A stretch of 64,000 nucleotides of DNA from Flavobacterium sediminis. GTDB lineage: Bacteria; Bacteroidota; Bacteroidia; Flavobacteriales; Flavobacteriaceae. Numbering within the stretch: the first letter of the stretch is position 1; each line of letters begins with the position of its first letter. Below the pieces are notes generated by a model. It did not search any database, was not told where the DNA came from, and saw only the letters and a program-made list of their open reading frames with translations. The stretch lies in NCBI RefSeq assembly GCF_003148385.1, contig NZ_CP029463.1, positions 2,232,001-2,296,000 of the forward strand. The letters are read 5' to 3'. The position numbers and the translations under genes were made by a program. Below, piece by piece: positions 14,775 to 25,497 of the stretch.

Positions 14775-15941
14775 ATGAATAAGCAAAGAGTTTATATTTT
14801 TGACACTACATTGAGAGATGGCGAACAGGTTCCGGGTTGCAAGCTTGATAAAGAACAGAAAATAAAAATTGCCCGAAAGCTGGACGAATTGGGAGTGGAT
14901 GTTATTGAAGCCGGTTTTCCGGTCTCCAGTCCGGGAGATTTTGATGCGGTACAAGCTATTGCAAAGGAAGTGAAAAATGCAACAGTTTGCGGCTTGACCC
15001 GTGCTGTGAAGAACGATATTGAAGTTGCTGCTCAGGCACTAAAACAGGCTAAAAAACCTCGGATACATACCGGGATCGGGACTTCTGATTCTCATATCAA
15101 ATACAAATTTAACGCTTCTAAAGAAGAGATCATTGAACGTGCCGTTGAAGCAGTTTCTTATGCGAAAACCTTTGTGGATGATGTAGAATTCTATGCCGAA
15201 GATGCCGGAAGAACGGATAATGAGTTCTTGGCTCAGGTTTGTACAGAAGTGGTTAGAGCAGGCGCTACGGTTTTAAATATTCCGGATACTACAGGGTATT
15301 GTTTGCCTGAAGAATACGGCGCTAAGATCAAATACCTTTCCGAACATGTTGTGGGGATTGAAAAAGCAGTCTTGTCTTGCCATTGTCATAACGATTTAGG
15401 TTTGGCAACAGCCAATGCAATTTCAGGAGTTGTCAACGGAGCCAGACAAATAGAGTGTACAATTAACGGAATTGGAGAACGAGCCGGAAATACAGCATTA
15501 GAGGAAGTAGTAATGATCCTGCGTCAACACCCTTATTTGAATCTGGAAACTAAGATCGATTCAAAGTTATTGAATGAGGTTAGCCGATTGGTTTCAGATA
15601 CAATGGGAATGATGGTACAACCTAATAAAGCTATTGTGGGCGCTAATGCTTTTGCACATAGCTCAGGGATCCATCAGGATGGTGTTATTAAAAACAGAGC
15701 CACTTACGAAATCATTAATCCGGAAGATGTTGGGGTTAATGCTTCTTCTATTGTGTTAACTGCAAGAAGTGGTCGCGCTGCTTTGGCATATCGGGCTAAA
15801 AATATTGGTTACGAATTAACGAAACTTCAGTTAGATACGGTTTATCAGGAGTTTTTAAGAGTAGCGGATCGTAAAAAACAAGTGGAGAACGATGATATTC
15901 ATCGTATTATTGAACATTGTAAAATTGGTATTGCACTATAA
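14775..15941 (+). CDS. leuA: 2-isopropylmalate synthase, short form
   Basis: The enzyme condenses acetyl-CoA with 2-oxoisovalerate, the first step of leucine synthesis. Visible motifs are [12 protein letters not shown] at the N-terminus and [14 protein letters not shown] (about 202-215) with metal-binding His residues. At 388 residues it lacks most of the C-terminal leucine-binding LeuA dimer domain of long LeuA proteins, so leucine feedback control may be weak, or the protein may belong to the short family that includes homocitrate and citramalate synthases. Position first in a leuA-C-D-B operon supports LeuA. Confidence 0.9.
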   Translation: MNKQRVYIFDTTLRDGEQVPGCKLDKEQKIKIARKLDELGVDVIEAGFPVSSPGDFDAVQAIAKEVKNATVCGLTRAVKNDIEVAAQALKQAKKPRIHTGIGTSDSHIKYKFNASKEEIIERAVEAVSYAKTFVDDVEFYAEDAGRTDNEFLAQVCTEVVRAGATVLNIPDTTGYCLPEEYGAKIKYLSEHVVGIEKAVLSCHCHNDLGLATANAISGVVNGARQIECTINGIGERAGNTALEEVVMILRQHPYLNLETKIDSKLLNEVSRLVSDTMGMMVQPNKAIVGANAFAHSSGIHQDGVIKNRATYEIINPEDVGVNASSIVLTARSGRAALAYRAKNIGYELTKLQLDTVYQEFLRVADRKKQVENDDIHRIIEHCKIGIAL

Positions 15942-15944
15942 ATT

Positions 15945-17332
15945 ATGGAAAAGAAAACCTTATTTGATAAAGTTTGGGATAGTCATGTTGTAAGTACTGT
16001 TCCTGACGGTCCTCAAATTTTATATATAGATAAACATTTAATTCACGAAGTGACCAGTCCGCAAGCTTTTTCGGAATTGGAAGAACGAAAAATTCCTGTC
16101 TTCAGAACACAGAAAATCGTAGCAACGGCAGATCATAACGTGCCGACTAAAGAACAACATTTGCCTATAAAAGATGAACTGTCTCGAAATCAGGTAGAGC
16201 AACTGACTCAAAATTGCCAAAAGAACGGGATAACACTTTACGGATTAGGACACGAATATCAGGGAATTGTACATGTTATTGCTCCGGAATTGGGGATTAC
16301 ATTGCCGGGATGACTATGGTTTGCGGAGATAGTCATACGTCGACGCACGGTGCTTTCGGAGCTATTGCTTTTGGTATCGGAACCAGTCAGGTGGCTCAGG
16401 TTTTTGCCAGCCAATGTTTGCTGTTGAATAAACCGAAAAGTCTTCGAGTGAATGTCAACGGAAAATTAGCCAAAGGAGTAACGCCGAAAGATGTGATCTT
16501 GTATATAATTTCTCAGATCGGAACGAATGCCGGAACAGGGTATTTTTGTGAATATGCCGGAAATATTTTTCGTGAAATGTCAATGGAAGGCCGCATGACG
16601 GTTTGTAATATGAGTATTGAAATGGGGGCTCGTGGCGGAATGATTGCTCCTGATGAGGTCACTTTTGAATATATTAAAGGAAGAAAGTTTGCACCAAAAG
16701 GAGAACAATTTGAACAATATCTGGCACATTGGAAAACCTTACCAACAGATGAAGGTGCTGTGTTTGATAAAGAATATCATTTTGATGCGGAAGATATCAA
16801 ACCAATGATTACTTACGGGACGAATCCGGGAATGGGAATTGGTGTTGATCAAACTATTCCGAGTCCCGAAAATGATCCGTCCTTTGACAAAGCTTTAGAA
16901 TACATGGGGTTTCATAAAGGAGAGAAGCTGATTGGAAAACCCATCAATTATGTATTTATCGGAAGTTGTACCAATTCACGGATTGAAGACTTCAGAGATG
17001 CTGCCAACTATATTAAAGGGAAACAAAAAGCGGCTAATGTTACGGCATTGATCGTTCCCGGGTCGCAACAGGTGGCTAAACAAATTCAGGACGAGGGGCT
17101 GACTGCTATTTTTGAATCGGCCGGATTTGAGATCAGGCAACCGGGATGTTCTGCTTGTTTAGCTATGAATGATGATAAGATCCCTTCGGGAGAATATTGT
17201 GTTTCGACGTCCAACCGAAATTTTGAAGGGCGTCAAGGACAAGGTGCCAGGACGCTTTTAGCCAGTCCGGTTATGGCAGCGGCAACGGCTGTAGAAGGGA
17301 AGATTGTAGACCTAACTTTAAACCTGAATTAA
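15945..17332 (+). pseudogene. leuC: 3-isopropylmalate dehydratase large subunit, split by one-base frameshift
   Basis: The first frame runs from 15945 to a stop at 16311-16313; the second continues to 17332. The product reads through cleanly as '...[10 protein letters not shown]' then '[18 protein letters not shown]', a conserved junction in LeuC, if one G is restored to the GGG run at 16307-16309 (CCGGGATG to CCGGGGATG). Downstream motifs are intact, including [14 protein letters not shown] and the Fe-S Cys region '[17 protein letters not shown]'. The enzyme would isomerise isopropylmalate with LeuD. As the rest of the gene is undamaged, a sequencing error in a homopolymer is more likely than a real pseudogene. 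Confidence 0.85.
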
Positions 17333-17929
17333 ATGGAAAAATTCACTTTATTACGATCAAAAGCGGTTCCGCTTCCTATTGAGAACGTAGATACCGATCA
17401 AATAATACCGGCACGTTTTTTAAAAGCGACAAACAAAATAGGCTTTGGCAACAATTTATTCAGAGATTGGCGCTACAATGATAAGAATGAAGAAATTTCG
17501 GATTTCGTTTTAAACGATCCTAAATATTCAGGTTCCGTTTTAGTGGCAGGAGATAATTTCGGATGTGGAAGCAGTCGGGAACACGCAGCTTGGGCATTAA
17601 CAGATTACGGATTTAAAGTTATTGTTTCCAGTTATTTTGCAGATATTTTTAAGGGAAACGCATTGAATAATGGCTTGTTGCCGATTCAGGTTAGTCCCGA
17701 ATTCTTAAAAGAAATGCTGGGAGCTATTCAGAGTAATCCGGATATGGAAATTACGGTAGATTTGGAAGCACAAACAATTGCTTTTAACGACAGTAAAGAA
17801 TCTTTTGATATTGATTCCTATAAAAAAATATGCTTGCTAAACGGTTATGATGATATTGACTTTTTAGTAAGTAAAAAAGCGGAGATAGAACAATTTGAAA
17901 AAAATAGAACCTTGACTTATGAATTTTAA
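17333..17929 (+). CDS. leuD: 3-isopropylmalate dehydratase small subunit
   Basis: The 198-residue swivelling-domain subunit has '[14 protein letters not shown]', '[17 protein letters not shown]' and '[17 protein letters not shown]', all typical of LeuD. It starts immediately after the leuC stop codon and its end overlaps leuB by 11 bases, so the operon is tightly coupled. It partners LeuC in isomerising 2- to 3-isopropylmalate. Length is normal. Confidence 0.95.
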   Translation: MEKFTLLRSKAVPLPIENVDTDQIIPARFLKATNKIGFGNNLFRDWRYNDKNEEISDFVLNDPKYSGSVLVAGDNFGCGSSREHAAWALTDYGFKVIVSSYFADIFKGNALNNGLLPIQVSPEFLKEMLGAIQSNPDMEITVDLEAQTIAFNDSKESFDIDSYKKICLLNGYDDIDFLVSKKAEIEQFEKNRTLTYEF

Positions 17930-19040
17930 GATCGCAGTACTTTCGGGGGATGGAATTGGTCCGGAAGTAATTCAGGAAAGTGTAAAAGTATTAAAAGCAA
18001 TTGCGGAAAGTTACAAACACGAGTTTCAGTTCAATTATGCATCGGTTGGTGCTATTGCTATTGATGAAACCGGAAATCCTTTGCCCGATGCTACTTTAGA
18101 TGTTTGTAAAGATGCAACTGCCGTATTGTTTGGTGCTATCGGTGACCCGAAATACGACAACGATCCGTCTGCGAAGGTAAGACCGGAGCAAGGTTTGTTG
18201 AAGTTGCGTAAAGAATTAGGATTGTTTGCTAATATTCGTCCGGTAACCGCTTATAACTCCTTATTGGATAAGTCACCGTTAAAGAAAGAGATCATTCAGG
18301 GAACGGATATGGTAATTTATCGGGAATTGACCGGAGGAATCTATTTTGGTGAAAAGAAATTGAGTGAAGACGGTAAAACGGCATCTGATCTGTGTGAGTA
18401 TTCGCAATTTGAAATTGAACGAATCGCTCATTTAGCTTTTAAAGCGGCACAAACACGTAAGAACAAGGTAACCTTGGTTGACAAAGCAAATGTTTTAGAA
18501 TCGTCTCGTTTGTGGCGGAAAGTAGTTTCTGAGGTAGCAAAAAGTTATCCTAAAGTAACTCTTGATTTTTTATTTGTAGATAATGCCGCTATGCAAATGA
18601 TTTTAAACCCGAGCCAGTTTGATGTGATCCTGACTGAAAATATGTTTGGTGATATTATTTCAGACGAGGGGAGTGTAATTGGTGGTTCCATCGGTTTGTT
18701 AGCCTCAGCTTCAGTTGGTGATGGTGTGGCCTTGTTTGAGCCTATTCACGGTTCGTATCCGCAGGCAAAAGGGAAAAATATAGCTAACCCTATCGCATCT
18801 ATTTTAAGCGCTGCTATGATGCTGGATCACTTTGGTTTAAGTGATGAGGCAGAAGCAGTTCGTCAGGCAGTTAATAAAACTATTGATAAAGGAATTGTGA
18901 CTAAAGATCTGAATGGTGAAGCTTTTGTAACCACTACAAATATTGGAGATATTATTGCGGGGACGATTCTGAACAGAGAAGATACTTGTGAATATTTGAA
19001 TTGTGAAAATATCCATATAGGCCAGTCGATTGTAATTTAG
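17919..19040 (+). CDS. leuB: 3-isopropylmalate dehydrogenase
   Basis: The 373-residue protein oxidises and decarboxylates 3-isopropylmalate to 2-oxoisocaproate with NAD+. It shows the family start '[18 protein letters not shown]', substrate-binding '[22 protein letters not shown]', '[13 protein letters not shown]' and the NAD-specifying '[22 protein letters not shown]'. It is the last gene of the leu operon and is followed by a strong terminator. Confidence 0.96.
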   Translation: MNFKIAVLSGDGIGPEVIQESVKVLKAIAESYKHEFQFNYASVGAIAIDETGNPLPDATLDVCKDATAVLFGAIGDPKYDNDPSAKVRPEQGLLKLRKELGLFANIRPVTAYNSLLDKSPLKKEIIQGTDMVIYRELTGGIYFGEKKLSEDGKTASDLCEYSQFEIERIAHLAFKAAQTRKNKVTLVDKANVLESSRLWRKVVSEVAKSYPKVTLDFLFVDNAAMQMILNPSQFDVILTENMFGDIISDEGSVIGGSIGLLASASVGDGVALFEPIHGSYPQAKGKNIANPIASILSAAMMLDHFGLSDEAEAVRQAVNKTIDKGIVTKDLNGEAFVTTTNIGDIIAGTILNREDTCEYLNCENIHIGQSIVI

Positions 19041-19058
19041 TTGAATGTTAGTGAACTG

Positions 19059-19087
19059 AAAACCTGTCTGATCGGACAGGTTTTTTT
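19059..19087 (+). terminator. Terminator of the leu operon
   Basis: AAAACCTGTC (19059-19068) pairs with GACAGGTTTT (19075-19084) around 6 bases, followed by T. The remaining gap to 19242 is AT-rich and presumably holds the promoter of the next gene; no clear box was found. Confidence 0.8.
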
Positions 19088-19242
19088 ATGCTTATTTACT
19101 AATAGTTCTTCTTTTTAAGATTGTTTTAAGCAATAAGAAAGTTAAAAATGTTAAAACTTTCGTAACCCTTTTTGGGTTTAGACAATAAAACCTTTATTTC
19201 GTCGTCTTTATAAGATAAACTACTACCCAATTTTTTTTAAGT

Positions 19243-22023
19243 ATGCGAAAAATTTTACTTGCCCTAATCCTATTATGTTTCACAGTTAATTATGCACAAA
19301 ATTCAGTCAAGATCTCGGGAAAAGTTTTAGATGAAAGTCTTAAGTTACCGTTAGAATCAGCAACAGTTTACTTTACCAAAGTCTCTGATTCAACAGTGGT
19401 AGATTATACTATTTCTGACCACAACGGAAATTTTGAATTTAAGATAAGAAAGATCGATTATCCTTTACTATTGAAAGTTTCTTACAACGGTTTTTTAGAT
19501 TATAAAAAACCATTTGAAGGACTACAGAGCGATCAGGATCTGGGTACTATTCTTTTAAAAGAAAATGTTTCTTCCCTGAACGAGATCGTGGTAAAAGGAG
19601 AAACGCCTCCTATAGTTATTAAAACCGATACATTAGAATTTAATGCTTCGTCCTTTAAGGTCAGACCGGATGCCAATGTAGAAGCTTTATTGAAACAGCT
19701 TCCGGGAGTAGAGATCGATGAGAACGGTAAAATTACGGTAAATGGTAAAGAGGTAAATAATATTTTAGTGAACGGAAAACCATTTTTCGGGAAAGACGGA
19801 AAAATAGCGACGCAGAACCTTCCGGCTGAAATGATTAGTAAAATTCAGGTAACGGATACTAAGACAAAAGAAGAAGAACTTTCAGGACAAAGTGCCAGTT
19901 CTGATGAAAAGACCATTAATCTAACTATTGATGAAGAGAAGAATAAAGGACTTTTTGGTAAAGCTACCGTAGGCTATGGAACCGATGATCGTTACGAATC
20001 CAGTTTGTTGTTCAATTATTTTAAAGATACGCAGAAAATCAGTGTGCTGGGCTCGTCAAATAATATCAATTCCGTTGGTTTTTCTATGGATGAGATCTTT
20101 GATAATATGGGAGGAGGAAGAAATACTTCAATATGGGTTAGTGGTGACGGAAGCTACAATATTAACGGAATGCGTTTCGGTGGGAATACCGGAATTACAA
20201 AATCTTCAATGGTAGGGCTTAACTTTAGTGACGAATGGTTTAATAAAAAATTAGATCCCAACGGAAGTTATTATTACAACAGAGCTGATTCGGAAAACAG
20301 AAACAGAACAAGCAGAACCAATCTATTACCGACAGGAAATACCAGTACGGTTTCAGAGTCTAATTCTAAAAGTATCGTAGACGGTCATAATTTGAATCTG
20401 GACTTTGAAGTAAAGATCGATTCAACGACCACATTGTATATTTCTCCGTCATTTTCTAAGAATAAAAATAATAGTCTTTATAGCAGTTTTGAAAATACGT
20501 ATGATGAGAACGGAGATTTATCTAATGATTATATTTCTGATGACCGTTCACAAACTGACTTTTCCAGTTTTAAGAATAATTTGTATTTGTTTAAAAAGTT
20601 AAATGAAAAAGGAAAAGGAATAGGAGTAAGTTTTAACAACACGAATTCTAAAAATGAAACGGATTTATTGACCTACTCTAAAACATCATTCTATCAATCA
20701 GGTGCTGCTGATGACGAACGTGACCAGAATCGTTTGAATACCGATCGAAATAATAGCTATAACAGTTCGGTACGATACATTCAACCGATCAATGATTCTT
20801 TGAACTTTACTATTCAGGCTAATTATGCTTGGGAAGAAAGTAAAGATTATCAAAATACGTTTGACTTTGATGGTCTTACCAATCAATATTCAGATATAAA
20901 TGCTTCTCTTTCTCGTGATATTAATTCTAAAAAGATAACTTTTACGCCTAGTATTGCCTTACAGTTGAAAAAGAAGAAAATAAGAGGTAGAATCAGTTTC
21001 GGAACGGATAATATCAATTATCAGAATCAATCATTATATCTGGGAACCGAAACAAGATTGAATCAAAAGTATTTGTATCCTAATGTTAACGGATATTTGA
21101 GTGTGACGCTTGGCAAGTCTAAATCTATTTATACGTATTCAGCTTATAAAGTAGAAATGCCGTCTGCAACACAGCTGTTGCCTTATGAGAATATCGAGAA
21201 TCCGTTACACACTTTCTTAGGGAATGCCGATTTAAAACCGAAAGAAACGTATCGTGTGTATTTGAACTATAACAATTATGATTATGCTACAAGAAGTGGT
21301 TTTTACTTATATGGCGGACTTAACTATAATAAGAACGAGATCGTGTCTTCAACGACCTATGATGCCGATTATAAAGCAACCACTACGTATCAGAATATTG
21401 ACAAAACGTATAACAGTTATGCCGGCTTGAGCTACAGCAAAGTGTTCAAAAAGGAAAAACGTACTTTTAAAGCAGGAGCTTCATTAGATTTAGGTCTTGA
21501 TTTTGCTCAGGGACTAACCAATGCCGTTTTGTATGAATCATCAGGTTATGAAGTAGAGCCCAGAGTATTTATGAACTGGTCAATTGAAGACTTGGTTACG
21601 GTTAATCCTTCCTATACCTATTCGTTTAACAGAACTGATTTCAACAATTATGTAATTGATAAGACGGAATATTTTAAGCATAATTTTAAATTAGAATTAA
21701 CGAGCTATTGGCCTAAACACGTTGTACTCGGAAGTGATTTCGGCTATAATTACAACTCAAATATTTCCGGAGGTTTTAAAAGAGATTTTTACTTATGGAA
21801 CGTGAGTTTAGGATACAATTTCCTTAAAGATAAATTGTTGGCAAAAGTAAAAGTATACGATTTGTTGAATCAAAATATCGGAGTAAGTAGAACAGTTACT
21901 CCAACTGCCATAACAGATACAGAAAACACTGTTTTACAACAATACGTAATGTTTTCACTGACTTTTAAATTAGAGAAATTCGGTGGTAAAAAAGATGGTA
22001 ATAAAGTATTTTTTAGAGATTAA
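19243..22023 (+). CDS. Outer-membrane beta-barrel protein with carboxypeptidase-like regulatory domain
   Basis: The 926-residue protein has a signal peptide (about 1-18, 'LLALILLCFTVNYAQ'), an Ig-like carboxypeptidase regulatory domain (about 22-108), a TonB-plug-like region with 'LLKQLPGVEIDENGKITVNGKEVNNILVNGKPFF' (split here across about 147-180) and a long C-terminal barrel (about 390-926) rich in alternating aromatic strands. This is the OMP_b-brl_3 type of TonB-receptor relative found widely in Bacteroidota. Substrate is unknown and there is no SusD partner nearby. It is a single gene ending at a bidirectional terminator. Confidence 0.85.
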   Translation: MRKILLALILLCFTVNYAQNSVKISGKVLDESLKLPLESATVYFTKVSDSTVVDYTISDHNGNFEFKIRKIDYPLLLKVSYNGFLDYKKPFEGLQSDQDLGTILLKENVSSLNEIVVKGETPPIVIKTDTLEFNASSFKVRPDANVEALLKQLPGVEIDENGKITVNGKEVNNILVNGKPFFGKDGKIATQNLPAEMISKIQVTDTKTKEEELSGQSASSDEKTINLTIDEEKNKGLFGKATVGYGTDDRYESSLLFNYFKDTQKISVLGSSNNINSVGFSMDEIFDNMGGGRNTSIWVSGDGSYNINGMRFGGNTGITKSSMVGLNFSDEWFNKKLDPNGSYYYNRADSENRNRTSRTNLLPTGNTSTVSESNSKSIVDGHNLNLDFEVKIDSTTTLYISPSFSKNKNNSLYSSFENTYDENGDLSNDYISDDRSQTDFSSFKNNLYLFKKLNEKGKGIGVSFNNTNSKNETDLLTYSKTSFYQSGAADDERDQNRLNTDRNNSYNSSVRYIQPINDSLNFTIQANYAWEESKDYQNTFDFDGLTNQYSDINASLSRDINSKKITFTPSIALQLKKKKIRGRISFGTDNINYQNQSLYLGTETRLNQKYLYPNVNGYLSVTLGKSKSIYTYSAYKVEMPSATQLLPYENIENPLHTFLGNADLKPKETYRVYLNYNNYDYATRSGFYLYGGLNYNKNEIVSSTTYDADYKATTTYQNIDKTYNSYAGLSYSKVFKKEKRTFKAGASLDLGLDFAQGLTNAVLYESSGYEVEPRVFMNWSIEDLVTVNPSYTYSFNRTDFNNYVIDKTEYFKHNFKLELTSYWPKHVVLGSDFGYNYNSNISGGFKRDFYLWNVSLGYNFLKDKLLAKVKVYDLLNQNIGVSRTVTPTAITDTENTVLQQYVMFSLTFKLEKFGGKKDGNKVFFRD

Positions 22024-22050
22024 TCTCTAACTTTTGTTTGTGTCTTAAGT

Positions 22051-22083
22051 AAGAAAGGCAAGGTGTTTAACCTTGCCTTTCTT
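22051..22083. terminator. Bidirectional terminator between convergent genes
   Basis: AAGAAAGGCAAGG (22051-22063) and CCTTGCCTTTCTT (22071-22083) form a perfect 13-bp stem with a 7-base loop between the beta-barrel gene and the TPM operon. Confidence 0.8.
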
Positions 22084-22110
22084 TATTTTGTGTGAATTTT
22101 TATGGAGATT

Positions 22111-22905
22111 TTACCAGCTGCCGCCGGCTCCGCCACCGGAGAAACCTCCTCCTCCGAAGCCACCGCCAAATCCGCCTCCTCCGAAACCACCTCCGGATCC
22201 GAAGCTGCCACTGCCAAATCCGCCGCTTCTTCCCATTCGGCTTAAGATGATCATGTCAGTTAAATCAGAACCGGAATAACGTCCGCCATTGCCGCCTCCA
22301 TTTCGGTTTCTGCGCGATAATAAAATAATAATGATAACAATGATAATAAATACGATGATCGGAAAAATGCTACCACTGTTACGGGAATTAGTATTTTTAT
22401 ATGTTCCTTTAATAACCTCGAAAATAGCGTCGGTTCCTTTGTCTAAACCATTATAATAACTTCCGGCTTTAAATTCAGGAATAATGATATTACGAATGAT
22501 ATCACCATTGATTCCGGCGGTAAGTTGAGGTTCTAAACCATAACCGGGAGAGATCCATATTTTTCGGTCGTTCTTAGCTACCAGGATGAGTACACCGTTA
22601 TCTTCTTTTTCTTGACCGATTCCCCATTCATGCGCCCATTTGGGTGTAAGAATCCCGATATCCTCATTCTTTAGATCCTCAATACTGATAATTACGATCT
22701 GGGTAGAAGTACTGTCTGCGTAGTTCAGTAGCTTTTGTTTTAAACTGCTCTTTTCTGAAGCAGATAAAATATTCGCATAATCGTAAACGCTTGTTTGATC
22801 AGAAGGTTTAGGAGGAATCGTAAATTGAGCAAAACCGATATGATGAAGTAATAGCAGTGTTGCAAAGAGCATCCATTGTATCACTTTAAAAATAATTTTT
22901 GTCAT
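22111..22905 (-). CDS. TPM-domain membrane protein with glycine-rich tail (YgcG type)
   Basis: The 264-residue protein has a signal peptide (about 1-27), a periplasmic TPM domain (about 35-150, including 'VYDYANILSASEKSSLKQKL', 'DNGVLILVAKNDRKIWISPGYGLE'), one membrane helix at about 177-195 and a C-terminal tail made of GGGFGGG-type repeats with Ser. TPM domains occur in photosystem II repair and in bacterial proteins of unclear function, often with LemA as here. It is the last gene of the operon M23-MerR-LemA-TPM-TPM, touching the gene before it. Confidence 0.88.
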   Translation of the reverse strand: MTKIIFKVIQWMLFATLLLLHHIGFAQFTIPPKPSDQTSVYDYANILSASEKSSLKQKLLNYADSTSTQIVIISIEDLKNEDIGILTPKWAHEWGIGQEKEDNGVLILVAKNDRKIWISPGYGLEPQLTAGINGDIIRNIIIPEFKAGSYYNGLDKGTDAIFEVIKGTYKNTNSRNSGSIFPIIVFIIIVIIIILLSRRNRNGGGNGGRYSGSDLTDMIILSRMGRSGGFGSGSFGSGGGFGGGGFGGGFGGGGFSGGGAGGSW

Positions 22906-23342
22906 TATCCTCTTGAAATTTCGTTAGGCAATTCGTTGGTATCATCTTTTTGGTACGGGAAATATTGTTTTAATTGCTCCCCGGCTTTCAGAATTCCCTG
23001 AATTAATCCTTTTTTATATTCGTTATGTTTAAAATGGCTAATGATAGTGTCTTTGGTAGAATCCCAAAAATCACTTTCAACTACTTTATTGATGCCCTCG
23101 TCTCCTATGATTGCAAATTGTTTGTTAGCTGTTGCAACATAAATTAAGACACCATTTCGCTCTTTTGTTTCGTGCATGTCAAGAGATAAAAAAACCTCCT
23201 GAGCTCTTTGTAGAGGAGGTTTTTCAGTATATTCTTCTAAGTGTACACGAATTTCTCCCGAAGTGTTTTTTTCGGCTTCAACAATAGCCTGAACAATTTC
23301 CTGTTCGTCGGCTTTGGTTAAGAAATCTTCGGTTTTAGACAT
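22905..23342 (-). CDS. TPM-domain protein, soluble
   Basis: This 145-residue protein is a single TPM domain without signal peptide ('EIVQAIVEAEKNTSGEIRVHLEE', 'RNGVLIYVATANKQFAIIGDEGI', 'GLIQGILKAGEQLKQYFP'). It is encoded between LemA and the membrane-bound TPM protein with 1-base overlaps on both sides, a common trio in Flavobacteriaceae. A role in envelope maintenance is likely but not established. Confidence 0.85.
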   Translation of the reverse strand: MSKTEDFLTKADEQEIVQAIVEAEKNTSGEIRVHLEEYTEKPPLQRAQEVFLSLDMHETKERNGVLIYVATANKQFAIIGDEGINKVVESDFWDSTKDTIISHFKHNEYKKGLIQGILKAGEQLKQYFPYQKDDTNELPNEISRG

Positions 23343-23953
23343 TATTTAGCTTCTTCAGATTGGTTGCCGAAATTGAAGTTAACATCCGGAGCTTTTTCTG
23401 CTCCTTTTTCTGCTTCAAAATACGGTTTTTCTTTGTATTCTGCTAAGAACCAGTTGTTAGGGATCTTTAAGATATAGTTGTTGTAGGACTGAACGGCTTC
23501 GTTGAAACGGGTGCGAGCCGTTAAGATCTGGTTCTCAGTGCTGGCCAGTTCGTCTTGTAATTTTAAGAAATTCTGGTTCGCTTTTAAATCAGGATAACGT
23601 TCAACAGTAACTAATAATCTTGATAATGCACTGTTCAATCCTCCCTGTGCTTGTTGGAATTGTTGTAGTTGTTCCGGTGTAATGTTAGAAGGGTCAATGG
23701 TCATAGAAGTTGCTTTAGCTCTGGCATTGATTACTGCCTCTAAGGTAGATTTTTCAAAATCAGCAGCCCCTTGAACGGTTTTTACTAAATTACCGATAAG
23801 ATCACTACGTCTTTGATAAGCAGTTTCTACATTTCCCCATTCTTTAGATACAGCCTGGTTTTCTCTGATGGCTCCGTTTTTAATGCCTACATACCAAAAG
23901 AATCCTAAAGCTAGTAATCCGACAATTATTAATACAGGTGCAAATTTTTTCAT
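23342..23953 (-). CDS. LemA family protein
   Basis: The 203-residue protein has an N-terminal membrane anchor (about 5-23) and a four-helix LemA domain with 'QRRSDLIGNLVKTVQGAADFEKSTLEAVINARAKA' spread over about 49-85 and 'VERYPDLKANQNFLKLQDELASTENQILTARTRFNEAVQSYN' beyond it. LemA proteins are anchored in the inner membrane; their function is uncertain. The linked TPM genes are the usual partners. The stop overlaps the next start. Confidence 0.92.
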   Translation of the reverse strand: MKKFAPVLIIVGLLALGFFWYVGIKNGAIRENQAVSKEWGNVETAYQRRSDLIGNLVKTVQGAADFEKSTLEAVINARAKATSMTIDPSNITPEQLQQFQQAQGGLNSALSRLLVTVERYPDLKANQNFLKLQDELASTENQILTARTRFNEAVQSYNNYILKIPNNWFLAEYKEKPYFEAEKGAEKAPDVNFNFGNQSEEAK

Positions 23954-23967
23954 AAGTTGTTTAATTT

Positions 23968-24297
23968 TTAAAGTTGATTTTTAAGTTCTGTTAATTGTGA
24001 TTTAATATTTTCTAATTTTCTGATGATCTCAAATTTATCCAATGTCTTTTTCTGGTTTTCTTTCAGATGTATTTTTGCGCCTTCCAGTGTAAAACCTCGT
24101 TCCTTGACTAAGTGGTAGATCAATTGAAGGTTTTTAACGTCTTCCGGAGTGAATTTACGGTTACCCTTTGCATTTTTTTTCGGTTTCAGAATATCGAATT
24201 CTTTTTCCCAAAAACGGATCAGAGACGTGTTAACGTCAAAAGCTGTCGCCAGTTCGCCTATGCTGTAATATAATTTTTCAGGTAAGTTTACTTGCAT
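23968..24297 (-). CDS. MerR family transcriptional regulator
   Basis: The 109-residue protein has a MerR winged helix ('YSIGELATAFDVNTSLIRFWEKEFDILKP', 'KGNRKFTPEDVKNLQLIYHLV') followed by a short coiled coil for dimerisation (about 75-109). There is no effector domain, as in the short MerR proteins found next to M23 peptidases in Bacteroidota. It overlaps the M23 gene by one base and precedes LemA by 14 bp. Its targets are unknown; control of its own operon is possible. Confidence 0.9.
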   Translation of the reverse strand: MQVNLPEKLYYSIGELATAFDVNTSLIRFWEKEFDILKPKKNAKGNRKFTPEDVKNLQLIYHLVKERGFTLEGAKIHLKENQKKTLDKFEIIRKLENIKSQLTELKNQL

Positions 24298-25274
24298 TAG
24301 TCTAAAGATTGATTTTCCTGATTAGCCAATTTTGAGATAGCCACATATTCTTCAGCAGAAATACTTCCGTAGTAAAAGTTAATAGGATTTACTTTCTTAC
24401 CGTTTTTGATAACTTCATAGTGTAAGTGAGGTGCTTCACTTCGCCCGGTACTTCCTACATAGCCTATGATGTCGCCTCTTTTTACTTTTTGTCCTCTTTT
24501 ACAGTTGTATTTGCTTAAATGGGCATAAAGAGTTACATAGCCGTATCCGTGATTTACTTCAATATGATTTCCGTAACCGGACAAAGAATTATCCGCTTTT
24601 AATACCACACCGTCACCGGTAGCATAGATAGGTGTACCTGTTGGAGAAGTAAAATCCATACCGTAATGGAATTTACGAACTTTGGTAAACGGGTCACTTC
24701 GATAACCATAACCGGATGCCATCCGTTTCAAATCTTCATTTTTAACAGGTTGAATAGCAGGTATAGCGGCCAGAAGTTTTTCTTTTTGCTTTCCTAATTT
24801 CACAATTTCGTTCAGTGACTCAGACTGTATAGCCATTTCTTTCATTAAACGGTCGATCTTTTTGGTAGTATTAATTACCAGATCAGAATTGTTGTATCCT
24901 TCCAGATCTTTGTATCGGTTAACCCCGCCAAAACCGGCTTTTCGCTCTTCATCAGTTATCGGAGAAGTGTTGAAGTATGTTCTGTAAACATTATTATCGC
25001 GATCTTCAATGGCACTTAAAGCATTTTCCATGACATCCACTTTCTTATTTAAAAGTTGGTAGTTGATCTTCATATTTTCCAATTCATTTGTCAACAATTT
25101 ATCCTTAGGTGTTTCAAAATAAGGCGTGTTGATGAGCAGAACCAGACATAAAAAACCAAATAAAGCAGATGAAAGTAAAAAAAGCAAAATGTATCCAAAT
25201 TTTTTACGCTTCTTAGTTTCAATTCGTTTGTAAGCCAAATTTTCAGGATCGTAATAATATTTTACTTTCGCCAT
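24297..25274 (-). CDS. M23 family metallopeptidase (LytM-like murein hydrolase or activator)
   Basis: The 325-residue protein has one N-terminal membrane helix (about 27-49), a coiled-coil periplasmic region (about 60-175) and a C-terminal LytM/M23 domain with 'GYGYRSDPFTKVRKFHYGMDF' region zinc ligands (H, D) and the HLHYE motif near residue 281, so it should be catalytically active. It probably trims peptidoglycan during growth or division. It is the first gene of the five-gene leftward operon. Confidence 0.92.
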   Translation of the reverse strand: MAKVKYYYDPENLAYKRIETKKRKKFGYILLFLLSSALFGFLCLVLLINTPYFETPKDKLLTNELENMKINYQLLNKKVDVMENALSAIEDRDNNVYRTYFNTSPITDEERKAGFGGVNRYKDLEGYNNSDLVINTTKKIDRLMKEMAIQSESLNEIVKLGKQKEKLLAAIPAIQPVKNEDLKRMASGYGYRSDPFTKVRKFHYGMDFTSPTGTPIYATGDGVVLKADNSLSGYGNHIEVNHGYGYVTLYAHLSKYNCKRGQKVKRGDIIGYVGSTGRSEAPHLHYEVIKNGKKVNPINFYYGSISAEEYVAISKLANQENQSLD

Positions 25275-25287
25275 GTTCTAAATTTAC

Positions 25288-25295
25288 TATTTTTG
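25288..25295 (+). promoter_or_regulatory. Possible promoter -7 box upstream of alaS
   Basis: TATTTTTG matches TAnnTTTG but lies 200 bp before the alaS start. If used, alaS has a long leader; the leader shows no obvious hairpin-terminator or T-box-like feature. A weaker box, TACTTTCG, lies nearer at about 25425. Confidence 0.35.
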
Positions 25296-25497
25296 CACAA
25301 ATTTTTGTGGTTAACAACTGTTATACGAACAAATTTATGAAATGTTTCAAACTTAAGCCTATTTTTTTATTTCAGGTGCGAAACTTTTCTTAATGCGATC
25401 GGACATTATTAGTGGATACTTTTACTTTCGAAATTCAGTGAGAAATAGTAATGGCAAATATGTTTAACAGGGGCAGCCTTTTAAATAGCGAAACAAG

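Noticed and set aside
16250..16330. Programmed frameshift in leuC
   Set aside because: No slippery sequence with downstream structure is evident and no leuC frameshifting is known; a one-base homopolymer loss explains it better.
22073..22279. Proline-rich plus-strand frame
   Set aside because: It is the antisense of the glycine-rich tail of the TPM protein and has no independent support.
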